A stretch of 64,000 nucleotides of DNA from positions 13,578,001-13,642,000 of the forward strand of contig JBITNC010000002.1 in NCBI GenBank assembly GCA_050084985.1, written 5' to 3'. Positions 11,059 through 22,619 of this stretch are shown here, piece after piece. The stretch's first letter is position 1, and the number at the start of each line of letters is the position of its first letter. The DNA comes from Nageia nagi. Taxonomy: Eukaryota > Pinophyta. The position numbers and the translations under genes are program-made. The notes beneath the pieces were generated by a model. That model was not told where the DNA came from. It saw nothing but the letters and a program-made list of their open reading frames with translations, and ran no database searches.

Positions 11059-12862
11059 TAAGGTTAAAATAACCTTATAATCTTGAAGGATTTAATTGAT
11101 AGCCCACAAGACGAGGCTATCAAGCCTAACAATGGTCATTGAATATGAAATTTAGCTTATGTCCCATTGGGCATGCTAAAAATAGAATTGATTATTATTG
11201 ATCAGTATAACATAACCTCAAAAGGTTTGGTCTGGTCATGTTCTCCATTACCTATAATGGTAGGTTCTTTGAAAGAGCAAAAGGTGATGGGGATGCACTC
11301 ATATTGGTTTTCTACTCAATATCTAGTTTATAGGTTGATTCTTATCTATATTTGAGGTTAAAAGTAACAAGAAAGGAATAAAAAGATAAAGAGTTATAGG
11401 AAAGAGATAAATAAATTAAAAGAGCTAAAATAAGAAATTTACAACTTGGACATTGCAGCATGAGCAACAATCTATAACCAAGATTAATAATAGCAAACTA
11501 TCTCACACCTGGGGTCTCATAATTACAATACATAGCCATAATTTGAAGAAAACATTTCACACATAACATTCATAAAAGCAATAAATAACCACTTTGTTGT
11601 AAAAGGGCAAAGCATTGTCTATTTGTATTATCATATGTGAATAACTCTTATAGATTTAGGCAAATTTGCTAAAATGTTTAACCTTTTTTATCTCTAAAAG
11701 CTAGCTATTATACAACTTCCCCCCTCCTTGGGTGGTTGGGTTTTATTAATATACATAATTGCTAGCATTGAATGAAATAACTAAAATAACACTATTTACA
11801 TAAATACTACAATTGTGTTAGATTACATAGTGAATAAGTACTAACAACATGACTATCTAAAAATTTGCAAATTTTGAATAACCATTTCCATAAAGTTGTA
11901 ATCCTTCTAACATGTCATTGACTACTTCTTCTTCAACCTTGTAGCTGATTGAAGATAGCACTATAGCTATCTAAAAAATTATTTGATTGCACATTGATTG
12001 GTATGATTTGGTACTATGCTCTATTAGCTACTATCTACTTCTCTACAATCTTTATTATCTCTACTATAGATGTTAGTAATTAGAGTAATGGTTGTTGATA
12101 GACATTATGTTAACTTGGTCAAGAAGAAACTACCACTATTATGTGTAAATGAGTTGATGTTGACACATTAACAAGGCCTTAGGAGTCAAACACTTAAGAT
12201 GAAGTGGACCTGATAGTTCCTTCTTATGCATTACTCTTACCTTTGCTTAGTAAGTTCTATGTTCTTCATTTGAGCTCTATTGATGATTTGGTTCTTTTGA
12301 GACTTGTTGATTTTGATAAAAAAAAGTGACATCATCTTTTAGAATCAATGGTATCTATTGATGTTTTTTAAAAATCTAGCTCTAAATTCATGCAAGTCTT
12401 GGACACTTGTATCAACAATTCTTGAAGACTCTAAGGCAATAAATATAATTCCTAGATAGTCTTATATACATGACTCTTAGGTATTCTTTACAATTCTCTG
12501 GAGTACCTTGAAGAAGATGACATAATTCTTAGGTTCTCTTAACTTTGAAGCACTAAAGAATGAAACAATAAAGAATAACATAAATCTTAAGTATTCTTAT
12601 TCACATAATTCCCAAGCACTAAGAAAGTAATATGACTCCCACGTGCTCTTATATACATGACTTTTGACACTCTAAGGGAAGGAAATGAGAAGAGGAGGGA
12701 TTAAAAGAATGAAAGAATACAAAAAGTTACAACTCTTGGAGACTTTAAGAGAATAATATCCCTCCTAAGTACTCTTGTATACATAACTCTTAGACACTAA
12801 AAAGTAAAGAATAAAGAATAATAGAATTACCTCAATTCAGAGTGTAATTCTAAAAGAATACA
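11059..12862 (-). repeat. 5' LTR of element E1
   Basis: The outer end (12,862) is fixed by alignment to the 3' LTR and its TG start on the minus strand. The inner end is placed by the primer site, so it is less certain. At about 1.8 kb the LTR is long, as in Tat elements. The matched part keeps several diagnostic blocks, for example CAAGTCTTGGACACTTGT near 12,390 (about 230 in the 3' LTR). Short open frames inside it are not genes. Confidence 0.75.
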
Positions 12863-13368
12863 CCAACACCCCCTTTAATGCAATATTGGGTAGAGATTTG
12901 AAAAGATAAACCAAGATCACCTTGAAGCTTCTCCAATAAACATAACATTTATCCTTCTAGTAAAGAATTAATCAATTACACAAAAAATAACACATCATGT
13001 ATAGTGATTCCTCCATCTCTTGGAAGTACATCCACTTTGAATCATCATTCTACTACTTCTCACAAGATAACTCTCATACAAATTCTTAAGAATTATTCTA
13101 CAAAGCTCTTATAAGATCATCTCTACAAGACAAGCATTACCATACTTCATCAAGTTACAGAATGAGAGGGGTACCTCTCTATTTATAAGAAGAAACCCAC
13201 CTTTTAACCTTTCTTTTACCCAAGGGTAAGGTTAAAAGTGTTTTTATATTTATTGCTTTTTTTATGTTTATTCTCTTAATGTTTTAAGGTATCTAAAGAT
13301 ACTTTAAGTATTAAGTGAATTTACATTAAAGATAAATATTACACAATATTACATTACAATTTCTAACA
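12863..13368 (-). repeat. Part of an older LTR interrupted by E1
   Basis: Read on the minus strand it opens TGTTAGAAATTG at 13,368. It shares order and wording with the LTR at 43,482-43,980: GTACATCCACT, CTATTTATA, TTTTACCCAAG and the TTAAGTATTA-type end. E1 begins at once on its left, so the rest of this LTR probably lies beyond the window start. A run CCAACACCCCC directly follows E1 and may be part of the target site. Confidence 0.6.
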
Positions 13369-14089
13369 TTATTGAGCTTCTTCAAGATAGGCTACATGAC
13401 CAAGAATGTTAGCAATGGCATTGATACAATAGGTATTGTTTCATATTTTTTATTACATATATTTTTGTAAACATGTAATTTTATAGAAGGTATATTATAA
13501 TCATTTCAAATATTACATGCAATGAAACTCTTTTTTGCATCATGCTTCCTATCAAACAATTCCCATGCCTTGCATCATGCAACTACTTAAAGGTACATAA
13601 TTTTTATCATATGGTGGTATTGGATCATTTCATATCATATGTTTGAAGCATATAGGTTTATTGTGTGGTAACATAATGAAAAATGTTAAAGCATAAAAAT
13701 GATACATCTAATGAGATCTTCTAAATGTAGCTAGCCTTGATTTATCTAATTCATGATGTTTTGAATAGGTTATCTTTGGGGAAATATATCTCGTTGTCCT
13801 TAATGTGGAGGTAAGAAAACATAGCATTTAAATTTATGGGTTGAATAGTTGTTAAGCATTGCAAACATATTTTTTTCTACTTACAACTTTTGGATTGGGT
13901 TTTGACACTTTATATATTGGTTTTTGCCACTATACAGATTGGTTTTTGACACTTTTGTAAAGTATAGTATTTCATCTTGTACCCAATTTTACTCCTAATA
14001 ATTGCATATGCTTAAAAGCCTCTATAGTCTTTTATTTTGTGCATATCATGCAATTTTAGGATTAATCATTATACATGAATTGTTGACCT
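13369..14089. other. Unclassified AT-rich DNA
   Basis: I find no coding, RNA gene or LTR edge here. It contains an isolated ATCATTTCATATCATATG word (about 13,624-13,641) that recurs at 14.9-15.0 and 26.5 kb, and a near-repeat TTGGTTTTTGACACT at about 13,894-13,950. Confidence 0.5.
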
Positions 14090-14810
14090 ACTTGTTTTCC
14101 CAAACTATCTTGAGGGAGCTTTGAAATTCACTACCAAAATACCCATAAATCTTGAATTGGGTGTGCGCATGCATGTACTTAGTACTTGTAAATCAAATGC
14201 TCTAGATCATGCATGCTATCTTGAGAATCACCTACAACACATTGTATGAAGTATTCTTATTCATCTATCTAGATATTTATGTAGGGAAAAATAATTTCAT
14301 GTCATATGTTACAATTGGAATTACCTCATCATACCTCTCTCTCCTCTACCCCATGCCTCTAATTGTATCACTTATCACTTGTGGAATCTTTCATTGCCTA
14401 GCTTATATGAGAATATTTGTACAAAATAAATTATGATATGGTATGAAATGATTTAAATAGACCATATAATATAAAAATTGACTTGGAGAAGGAAACTAAT
14501 TGTTCAACCCAAAAAATTTCTTGAAGAAGGAAAGCAACCATTTAACTCAAAAAAATTGAAGTGTCCAAAACTGATCCAAAAGTGGTAAGTTTGCATCCTT
14601 ATTATACCCATGAAACTATATCTACATCATGTATCTTCCATATTGCATTGCATAAAATTGTATCTATATCACACATCTTCCATATTTTTCATACATGTCT
14701 ATTAGATTTTATGTTCCATTTCAAATTTCTAAAAAATCCTTCTTGGGTGTGGATGTGTCTACTTAGTGCTTGTAAATTGAATATTGTGGTAGCAATACTA
14801 TAGAGCATAT
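14090..14810 (+). pseudogene. PPR-protein gene fragments, copy A
   Basis: The stretch at 14,727-14,785 reads KNPSWVWMCLLSACKLN, which resembles the W.CLLSACR.H step that precedes the E domain of plant pentatricopeptide (PPR) proteins. An earlier block at 14,130-14,200 (AAAATACCCATAAAT then GTACTTAGTACTTGTAAAT) is the same motif in decayed form. Both align with 57.8-58.0 kb, and 14,440-14,560 aligns with 50,300-50,480. No long frame survives. PPR proteins bind organelle RNA; this is only a relic. Confidence 0.6.
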
Positions 14811-14839
14811 TTGAATCATTTGAGAAATAATTGTAACTA

Positions 14840-15007
14840 TAGAGCATATTTAAATAATTTCATATTCTAAGGAGTTACATAATTTTCATATCATATTTCT
14901 ATACTTAGATCATTTCATATCATATGGTACAGATGCATTATTTCAAACTAATATGGAGTACTTAGATCATTTCATATATCATATTGTGCACTTGGATCAT
15001 TTCATAT
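14840..15007. repeat. ATCATTTCATATCATATGG short-repeat cluster, left part
   Basis: At least four degenerate copies of GATCATTTCATATCATAT occur between 14,850 and 15,007, and more follow E2 at 26,466-26,580. E2 inserted inside this cluster, since its target duplication CATAT is part of the motif. Confidence 0.75.
15003..15007. repeat. Target site duplication of E2, left copy (CATAT)
   Basis: CATAT directly precedes the left LTR and is repeated at 26,466-26,470 directly after the right LTR, an exact 5 bp duplication as made by Ty3/gypsy integrases. Confidence 0.9.
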
Positions 15008-15857
15008 TATAGACACCTAAAAATGTCCCTTTTTAACTAGTAAATATTGAACTAATCATAACTCTTTATACAAGCCTCAAACAACCTTGAAAACTCTATT
15101 ATTGGATAGCTCTCATTGAGTACATACAAAACAAGTGGTCACATGACCCCTTTTCAATAAAAATTAACTATTTGGCAGTCATTTTAACATTGTTATAAAA
15201 ATGGAAAACCAGTCACTGGTGACCCAAAATAAATGCTGACGTTTTGAGCCAGTCGCTAGCATTCATATTCTAGTCACCGGTGACTCTGTAACAGCTGAAT
15301 AGAAGCCAAAATAGAGAGATAAAGTTGAAATATTTTAACTTTTCAAGATGAGGTGGATATAGGGGGTCAGTTATGACCTACGGTGGCTATTCACTTCCTC
15401 TTACTAGCCTTTTGAACATCTCACCCAAAATCTATAAATACAAGCTAATACAAAGCAAATTAAGAGAGGATCTTGACCCATTTTTGGAGTAGGGTAATGC
15501 TACCAAAATCTTATGAGCTCATACCTTTTATTATTTTATGCTAGCTTCAATTTAATACATGTCATACATAGATGCTTTGATGTTATTGTCTTTTGCATGT
15601 GTGTAGGATTTACAGGTTGTTTATATCAAGGAGAGAAGCAAGCAAATCAAAAATAATGGAGATCTAATACTCTTATTTTGGCAAATGGCATTTGTAAAAG
15701 TCCCTTCCAAGGGCAAATTGTAGTTTGAGTTGAAAATCAATATCAATTTACAATTACAACATTTTTACCTATTTCATATAATTTGAGGTTCAGTGAAGAT
15801 TGAAGAATAATTGTATTTCATGTTATTCTATATTCCATCTCTATTTTCACTGTAACA
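15008..15857 (+). repeat. 5' LTR of element E2 (850 bp)
   Basis: It starts TATAGACACC (TG changed to TA) and ends CTGTAACA. It pairs with 25,616-26,465, the same length with no net indel. A hand count gives about 54 differences, mostly transitions. It contains TCTATAAATACAAGC near 15,430, a likely TATA box, and the palindromic word AGTCACCGGTGACT near 15,272-15,290. Confidence 0.95.
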
Positions 15858-15860
15858 TTC

Positions 15861-15878
15861 TGGCACTAGAAGGAGGAC
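15861..15878 (+). promoter_or_regulatory. E2 primer binding site
   Basis: TGGCACTAGAAGGAGGAC starts 3 bp after the 5' LTR. The TGGC opening and purine-rich follow-up fit a tRNA 3' end complement. The tRNA was not identified. Confidence 0.7.
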
Positions 15879-17254
15879 CCTTCTATTATTGATAGGGGGT
15901 TTTTTGTTTTAAAATGATTTTACCTTTCTATTATTTGGTTTATTCGAATTTCTCCATATACTAACTTCAATTTTTACATTCTGTGCATTTTAGGAAATCT
16001 ATTGTAGAAACGCCAGCGACTGGAATCGGATGCCGGTGACTCAAAAGGAATGCCAGTGTTTTACAAAGTAATCCAGACTAAATGCCAATGATTGGGATTG
16101 GATGTTGGTGACTCAAAATAAATGCCAATGACCTCTATCTAAACATTGATGACTCATACTCAGGTCATTTTGTCTCTTTTGGTTATTCCTAAAAATTAAA
16201 ATAAAATGCATGATATATTGTTAGAATGGAAGGATATTTTTGAATGTGATTCCTTTGCCTAGAATGCATATAAGAATGGGTAGAAAATGTTAAATGCATT
16301 TTTATTAATTAATTTATTTTATTTCATTTTATGTAAAATGTTATGTATTTACTTTCATGTTTGGGTGAAGGGTATGTACACATTAATACTTTTTATCTTG
16401 TCTACTTATGCTCTCCCTTTGCGCTTCGTGCGATCTAAGGTGACTAGAATAGATCAGATAAGAAGGAGTAATTAATTTTTCTTTTCTTTCACATTCACAT
16501 TATCATTAATTTGGCTAATTTACCCACACATAATGACCTCTTACTAGTAAGAGGAGGTAATTCACTAATAATACTTCCATAATTGGAAGGGGTAAATGAA
16601 TCACATTTAATTTGGAATGAACTTAAAGGAAATAAATCGGGTTTTTTGGTAGTGTAAATCATATTAAAAGGTTAATAAATTGGAGGGATTCGAATACACT
16701 AAGTACTTTCACTTAACAAAATATGCTCTCACTTTTGTGCTTCAAGTGATCCTAAGTGATTAGAAATAAGTTAAGTGAAAGAGGTAAAATTTATGCACAT
16801 TTTATTTGGAAATATACCTCACATTAACACTCTTAAAGATGTCTGCCCTTACCACTCCATCGGAGGTCAAAGGGAGGTGACTCTTGGAGGAGTAATTGAA
16901 CCTAACTTAATTAATTTATCCACACTTAATGGCTTTTTACTAAGTCTGCTCTTACCACTCCATTGGAGGTCGAAGAGATATGTGACTAGTAAGAAGAGGG
17001 AATTTATCACATATAAAACTTCCATAGCTGGAAGGAGTTAATGAACATCATTAAGGGGTTGGATAATGAATCGTATTATAATTAAAAAGAACAACAAGGT
17101 TTATTAAGGTCAAGATTCACTTAAAATAAACTTTGATTGCATCACATTAAGATAAGATAAGTAAATGGACATGAATGTTTGGGAGGGTAGTATGCATAAA
17201 TCTATTTTACTTGTTTAAATGCATTTCATAAGGCCTTAAAGGAATTTTATCATT
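15879..17254 (+). other. E2 leader with internal repeats and palindromes
   Basis: The 1.4 kb leader has no convincing gene. At about 16,010-16,150 a motif of the form GCCAGCGACTGGAATCGG-ATGCCGGTGACTCAAAA recurs two to three times, and related words occur in the LTRs. An 18 bp perfect palindrome CCTCTTACTAGTAAGAGG lies at 16,537-16,554. A longer block is duplicated: ACTAGTAAGA-GAGG, AATT, CTTCCATA and GGAAGG occur in the same order at 16,540-16,600 and 16,985-17,040. The words CTTACCACTCCAT-GGAGGTC occur at 16,848 and 16,948. Confidence 0.7.
16537..16554. repeat. 18 bp perfect palindrome in the E2 leader
   Basis: CCTCTTACTAGTAAGAGG equals its own reverse complement. It could form a dimer-initiation or packaging hairpin in leader RNA (inference). 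Confidence 0.9.
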
Positions 17255-18370
17255 ATGAGGTTTGTCTTGGATGCACTTTTAAATTATGTTCCTTTTTCAA
17301 TTAAAGTAAAACCAAAAATACAAAGACTATGGTCACATCTTGCCAAGTCAACTTTAGATACTTATTCTACTTCTGAGGTCATGAAGAATGATTTTTATAT
17401 TGACATTGAAAAGCTTTTATCATACTTAGCAGAAATAGAACAATGTACCATACCTCTTCTTCAATCCTTAGAAAGCCTTGTTAGATCCCATGAAGAGCTA
17501 GAGTATAGTTCTTCCATTCCTTCGCCCTCATCATGGGATGAGTTTGACACTGAAAATAATGAGCCCATCATAAAGATTGAAAATTCATCGACACATCTCA
17601 TCAAATTAAAATCTTGTTGTACATCTCCTTTCGAGACTATTGAACCTAATGAATCCAATTTGCTAAGGGATGAATCGAGTATTAATGCCAAAGGCCTTGA
17701 TGCAACATCCTATGCTAAATCATATGACCTCCTAGAGTTAGATACCTTGATGTCTTCACCCCAACCTTGGGATGAATATGATATTAAATAAGAGGAGTTT
17801 GACATGAATCTTGAGGATCTTTCAGAACATTCTTCAGAATTGCAATTTCATTCTCCTCCCCTTCTAGAGGCTATAAGACCTTCTATTGATTCCCATGAAC
17901 CTCATAATATTCTTGATTTCAAGGATGAAACTTGTTCATTCTCAAAACAAGTAGAAATTGGAGAGCCTCACATAAGAATTAAAAAATCCATAGATTGTAT
18001 TATTGAATCTCAAGAATTTCAATCACAAAGAAATGAAAAATATAAAAATAAAATTTCCAAAGCTAACACACATGAGCTTAGGAATGAACATCCATGTGGG
18101 GAAACAACACATCATGATAATGATACAAAGTTTTATGAGGATGAATGTTGTTCAAACCCACTAAAAATACCTTCGAAATATCAAACTAGCTTGATGAAAA
18201 ATTGGGAATGTGATAAAGAAGATAGCCCTACAACAAATAAATTACTTAGGAATATTTTCTATGATGAAAAAGCTAAGAAATTTTGCAAAGGGAATCCCAT
18301 AAACAACAACAAGCATGTTCTTCTCACGATCAACATGACAAAACCTTCAATGAGTTTGTCGACAAAATGA
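17255..18370 (+). pseudogene. E2 ORF1, acidic protein upstream of gag
   Basis: One frame runs from ATG 17,255 to 18,370 with a single internal TAA at 17,789-17,791. The predicted product is about 370 residues, hydrophilic and acidic (for example PSSWDEFDTENNE, PQPWDEYDIK), with no membrane segment and no motif I recognise. The repeated SSPxPWDE words hint at an internal repeat. Ogre/Tat elements are known to carry an ORF1 before gag, which this resembles by position. Its last codons overlap a coding-looking stretch in the -1 frame (about 18,316-18,430) that leads towards gag. Confidence 0.7.
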
Positions 18371-18609
18371 GACAAGAAGAGATGAGACAAAAGCATGATG
18401 TAAAAACTTATGCCAACCAAAAGAGTCAAGCTTGGGTGTAATTATCATCACCTCTTAATTACCAAGTATGGAGATATCAATACTCTTACTCTAATCAACA
18501 AAGATAATTGCCTCTCAAAAGCTTAGATTAGCAACTTCAAAGTCCCTCTTCACAAGCTAGGATAACTGACCCCACCTATCAAAAAACACTTCATAGGGCT
18601 AAGTCTTGT
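18371..18609 (+). pseudogene. E2 link between ORF1 and gag
   Basis: In the gag frame this stretch reads on from about 18,316 (HDQHDKTFNEFVDKMRQEEM) with stops near 18,440, 18,505 and 18,530 to the ATG at 18,610. The composition is like the flanking coding DNA, so gag probably started before 18,610 or was fused to ORF1. Confidence 0.55.
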
Positions 18610-20100
18610 ATGGAAGATTTTGATAGAATGACCTTGTATTCAGTAAGAACCTCACAAACAAATCCTCAATGTAAGATCTCAAACAAATTCTTCTATGATC
18701 CTTATTCCTATGAGAAACCCTCATTGCAAGAAAAATGTAGAAAAGCTTTAGCTAAACAATTCAGGGTAGGAGAGATACCCTCTTTTGCGGAGTTGGAGGC
18801 AAAGAGAAAACACATAAAGAGAGATTATGAAGAAACTATAAACTTTAGTAAAAGATATGAAGATGTTCAAAGTAAGTTAGAAGAGGAAGCCAAACTTAAA
18901 GAAAATAATATAGAACTCAAAGAAAAAGAAAAGCAAGAGCTTGAAAAACAACGACAAATTTTTGATAAGGTAAAACAAGAAGTTCGAGATAGTTGGTTAC
19001 TTCATGAGAAGTCTCAACAAAATAAAGTACAACCATCTACAACTCTTAGAAATCCAATGCAAGGGCATCATTTACCTTCTAATCTTCCATCATTATCATC
19101 TTCATCATTATTATCAAGATTTCTTTCTGATGATGAATCTTATAATTCAGACCTAAAGTCAGAAAGAAATACCAATCATAGAAGATACCAAAAACATCCT
19201 CAGGGTAGTTGGATAGATAATGAATTAGAAGATTTCATCAAGGATTTCATGAATAAATAAATGAACATATCAAGGTTCAAGAAGTTGACATATGACAATA
19301 TTTGCAATGAACCCATCCATCCAAGTGTCCCTAAGAAGAAATTACCTTACAACTTTGAAATGCCTAAGATAATTCCTTTTATAGGAAATAAGGATCCTAA
19401 GGAACATTTAAGGTAGTTTAAGTTTTCAAATTACATAATTTCTAACAATGAGGACTTGATGCTATGTTTTTTCCCCATGACGCTTGCAACCCAAGCCTTG
19501 GAATGGTATAATAATTTGCCACGACATAGTATTTATTCATTTCCTCAATTGGCAAACTTGTTCTTACAACATTTTAGGATTTATATCAAAGAGGAATCTT
19601 CTATTATGGATCTTGTAGAACTAAAACAATCTCAGAATGAATCAATTGTTGACTTTATTTCATGATGGAGGGATATACTCTATGGCATGCCCTATACCTT
19701 ACCTTAGGAGGAGTTAGTTAAATTATTTAGTCAAAATTGTTTAAGGCCTATAGCTAGTATATTACAAATCCAACAATATAATACTCTCGAAGAAGTTATT
19801 GCTCAGGCAGTTATAATTGAGAAGGTCAAGATTAAATATGGTGAAATAAAAATTACAAGAAAAGAAAAATATAACAAAAATGAGTATTGTAATTATCACC
19901 ATCAAAGGGGTCATAGTACAAAAAATTGTCTAGCATTGAGAAATAGAACTCAAAATTCAATCAAAGATAATAACTTGGAAGTTGAAGACCATACTTCTAT
20001 TTCAGATCAAAATTTAAGAAATTATCAAGACTCACTTCCTTCATATCAAGTAAATATGGTATCTATTGTACCTAATTACAGTCAAGTGACACCCACCTAG
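18610..20100 (+). pseudogene. E2 gag polyprotein
   Basis: One frame runs from 18,610 with stops at about 19,258, 19,414, 19,663 and 19,705 but no frameshift. Order: a charged N-terminus; a coiled coil at 18,790-19,010 (EEEAKLKENNIELKEKEKQE); a Ser/Asp-rich linker; a capsid-type gag domain at 19,310-19,860 with ATQALEWYNNLPRHSIYSF and FLQHFRIYIKEESSIMDL; and a knuckle at about 19,881-19,925 (YCNYHHQRGHSTKNC), the C-x2-H type spacing seen in Ty3/gypsy gag. Gag would build the particle in the cytoplasm. Stops are single substitutions. Confidence 0.85.
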
Positions 20101-20660
20101 AATCCAAGTAATCAACCTATTATAAGAATAGTTGGATTTGATATTGGAACTCAAAACATACAAGAAAAACAAATTGATATATCATATAATCAAAAATCCA
20201 AAATTCAAGTTCCTCCATTGATACATCAGCCTATAATTTCTTTTTATGACCATGAGAGAGAACCAAACAAGGGACCTCAAGGATTAGATCCACCTCTCCA
20301 TGTCATTGGTAAAGTAAATGGTAAAATTATTAAGAGGATATTAATAGACGAAGGGTCAGATGTCAATATCATATCTACATCAGCATATCATAAATTGAAT
20401 CTTCCTTTCTCTCATATTTATTTACCATCATTACAAATAAAAGCATTTAATAATGCCTTATGTTCAACAATAGGGTCGATAGTGTTACCCATCACCATTG
20501 GATGTAAGATGATACAAACATCATTATATATCATCGAAGGAAACATTGAATAATATAATATTCTTTTAGGTATACCATGGATTCAAAAAATGGAATGTGT
20601 CCCATCTACATTTCATGGTTGTCTAAAATACATTCATGAGGGAGTACTCCATTGTGTATG
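20101..20660 (+). pseudogene. E2 aspartic protease
   Basis: It is in the gag frame after one TAG. The core is RILIDEGSDVNIISTSAYHKL (about 20,335-20,400), a D-E-G-S active site followed by the NII strand typical of plant Ty3/gypsy retropepsins, then LGIPWIQKMECVPSTFHGCLKY (20,566-20,630), the conserved LG-PW segment. TAA at 20,551 and TGA at about 20,659 interrupt it. It would process Gag. No RT follows it. Confidence 0.85.
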
Positions 20661-21174
20661 AAGAGATGAAAATCCATACTCACATTATAATATTACAAAA
20701 TCATCGAAAATGAAACCTCCTATGCAAAATTCAAAGGGAAGATCATCATCCATCTTTGCTAGGCAAAGACATAATCATAAAGGTATGAGATGGAAATTAA
20801 AATCCAAAGATGATTACAATGATGGAATGCAATCATTGAAACAACCTAAGAGGGTGGTAGATCATATAATGAAAGAAAAACTAAAGCCTAAGTCAATAAA
20901 ATACGATAAGTATGGACATCAGGTTTATCATCATCAATTGGGGCATGATACTAAACATTGCCACCAATTAAATCATGCCCTTCATGATTTGATGGATGAT
21001 AGACGATTTGAAGTAGATATACTTTTATTGATAGATAAAAATTTACATCATATACAAAATACATACATACATTCCACAAAATTAAACAATGATGAATTAT
21101 GTTATTTGCATAAGGATATTCAGTCTCCTTCACATCGTTCACATTGGGATAGTCGTCCCCCATCTTACTTTTGA
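20661..21174 (+). pseudogene. E2 post-protease region with a second zinc-knuckle-like motif
   Basis: The same frame stays open from 20,710 to 21,174 (154 codons) beyond the protease. A basic stretch leads to YGHQVYHHQLGHDTKHCHQL then ALHDLMDD (about 20,910-20,995). This copies the shape of the gag knuckle tail (H..GH-T--C-L--A--DL), usually found before the protease. After it come His/Ser-rich words (SPSHRSHWDSRPPSYF). This could be a duplicated gag tail kept after pol was lost (inference). A run of A at 21,222 ends the readable frame. Confidence 0.65.
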
Positions 21175-21829
21175 TCTCCTCATGTTTTACATAGATCACG
21201 TTGGGGCAATTGCCCTCCATCAAAAAAAAAAAATCATTAAAACATGATTTAAAAATCATACAAACATCAAAATATGATTAAAAACTAAAATGATCATATG
21301 AAATAGGTTATAATATGTTTATGGCATCTCCATGTCTTCCCCTTTTTCCACCTCATATTCATCCCCCATTATGTTGGAATATTTGAGTATCAGATTATAT
21401 TCTAATGATTCATCAAGGCATATATACTATACATTATCCATGATCACTTCCATACCATTTTACAAATATGATTAATACTTATTGTAAAAGAAATAGTTTA
21501 TGAAATTAATATTCTTATTGACTTTACCAACCTTCATCATGAAATTTTTGAAATTTTGGATGATAAACAAACATGATTATGATACACTTAAGGTTATTAC
21601 AGACTCATACACATCTTCACATTTAAAGAATCTTAAAATAGTCAAGAATGAGGTGTTACAAGAGCATGATTTCAAGCAAAAGTATTACATGTTCATCCTA
21701 TTATTCGCTTCATCTCGAACCCAAGAATCATTTGATAGTTTTTTTTTTTAAAAAAAGAGGTGAAAAGAGATGACAAAAGTCAAAAAAAAAATTACTACAT
21801 TATATCAATGATTCTTGAGTGATTACAAT

Positions 21830-21945
21830 ATCCTCTACCGGGGCTATAGACGCCTGACTGGCAGTAGAGCAAGGTTGTAGTGAGATCGAGGGGTTAATCC
21901 TCATCAGGGCTATGGATGCCTATCTGGCAATGGGGCATACCTTAT
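21830..21945 (+). repeat. Paired GGGGCTATAGACGCC-type blocks
   Basis: Two blocks about 70 bp apart share the words GGGGCTATAGACGCCTGACT / AGGGCTATGGATGCCTATCT and TGGCA-TAGAGCA / TGGCAATGGGGCA. The first can pair its CTAC and GTAG ends. The block keeps more C and G than its surroundings. Confidence 0.6.
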
Positions 21946-22619
21946 GAGTGGCAAAATGTCCATATTGGTTAGCAACCTTCTTTCCTATGGACCTCTGTAC
22001 GTTTCATATGGATGAACTAGCTTATGTATTTTATGCTCTTGTGACATTTAGTTTGAGATTGTCTAGAGATGGAAATAAATATCATTGCACACACACGAGT
22101 CTATGATAATTTTGAGAACATCATGACTTTGTTTTATATCATCTAAAGAAGAAAAAATCTAATGATGATTTGTTAATATGGTCAACTTGAATATTATGAT
22201 CATTACATTTCTTCATCATCCCATGCCTCCATCCCATACTATTTATTATTACATAGTAATTAATATTACACTTATGTTTATCAATGCCTTGATGAGTTGA
22301 TTAGTTTATCTCTCTAAATACTCAAATACATCCTATGTCCATTCATTTGTTATACTATTTTCATATTAACATCCACCATCACCCCATACACATTATACTA
22401 TACCAACTTTCATATTTTATTATCTAACATCCATATATTTCCTAATCCATATTTATCGATTATTAAATTGGAGGTGCTTCCATATTATTTGAGAAAAAGA
22501 GCGAGTAATTGCTCTCCCCATTAATATGGGAGTCAACATTGTTGTTGTTAAAACCTTTTGCTTCTATTCTTATCTACAAGTTTAAGCAAGAAACTACCCT
22601 TAGTAGATTGATAAAAGTC

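Larger units (their letters stand above)
1..12862 (-). mobile_element. E1: Tat-like Ty3/gypsy LTR retrotransposon with extra RNase H and third ORF
   Basis: On the minus strand the order is 5' LTR (12,862-11,059), PBS, leader, gag (from 10,824), aspartic protease, an archaeal-type RNase H, reverse transcriptase with its own RNase H, integrase, then a long third ORF and the 3' LTR. Dual RNase H and a long extra ORF are known traits of the plant Tat group of Ty3/gypsy. The coding regions carry many TAG/TAA stops plus frameshifts, so this copy is dead. Its 5' end lies against an LTR-like sequence (12,863-13,368), so it is probably nested in an older element. The left flank is outside the window and no target duplication can be tested. 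Confidence 0.85.

Noticed and set aside
14209-14436. 75-codon hydrophobic plus frame
   Set aside because: AT-rich DNA gives Ile/Leu/Tyr-rich chance frames; it lies between PPR relics in no consistent frame.
21500-21751. 83-codon frame in the E2 3' region as a pol remnant
   Set aside because: It shows no RT, RNase H or integrase motif, and ends in a poly-T run.
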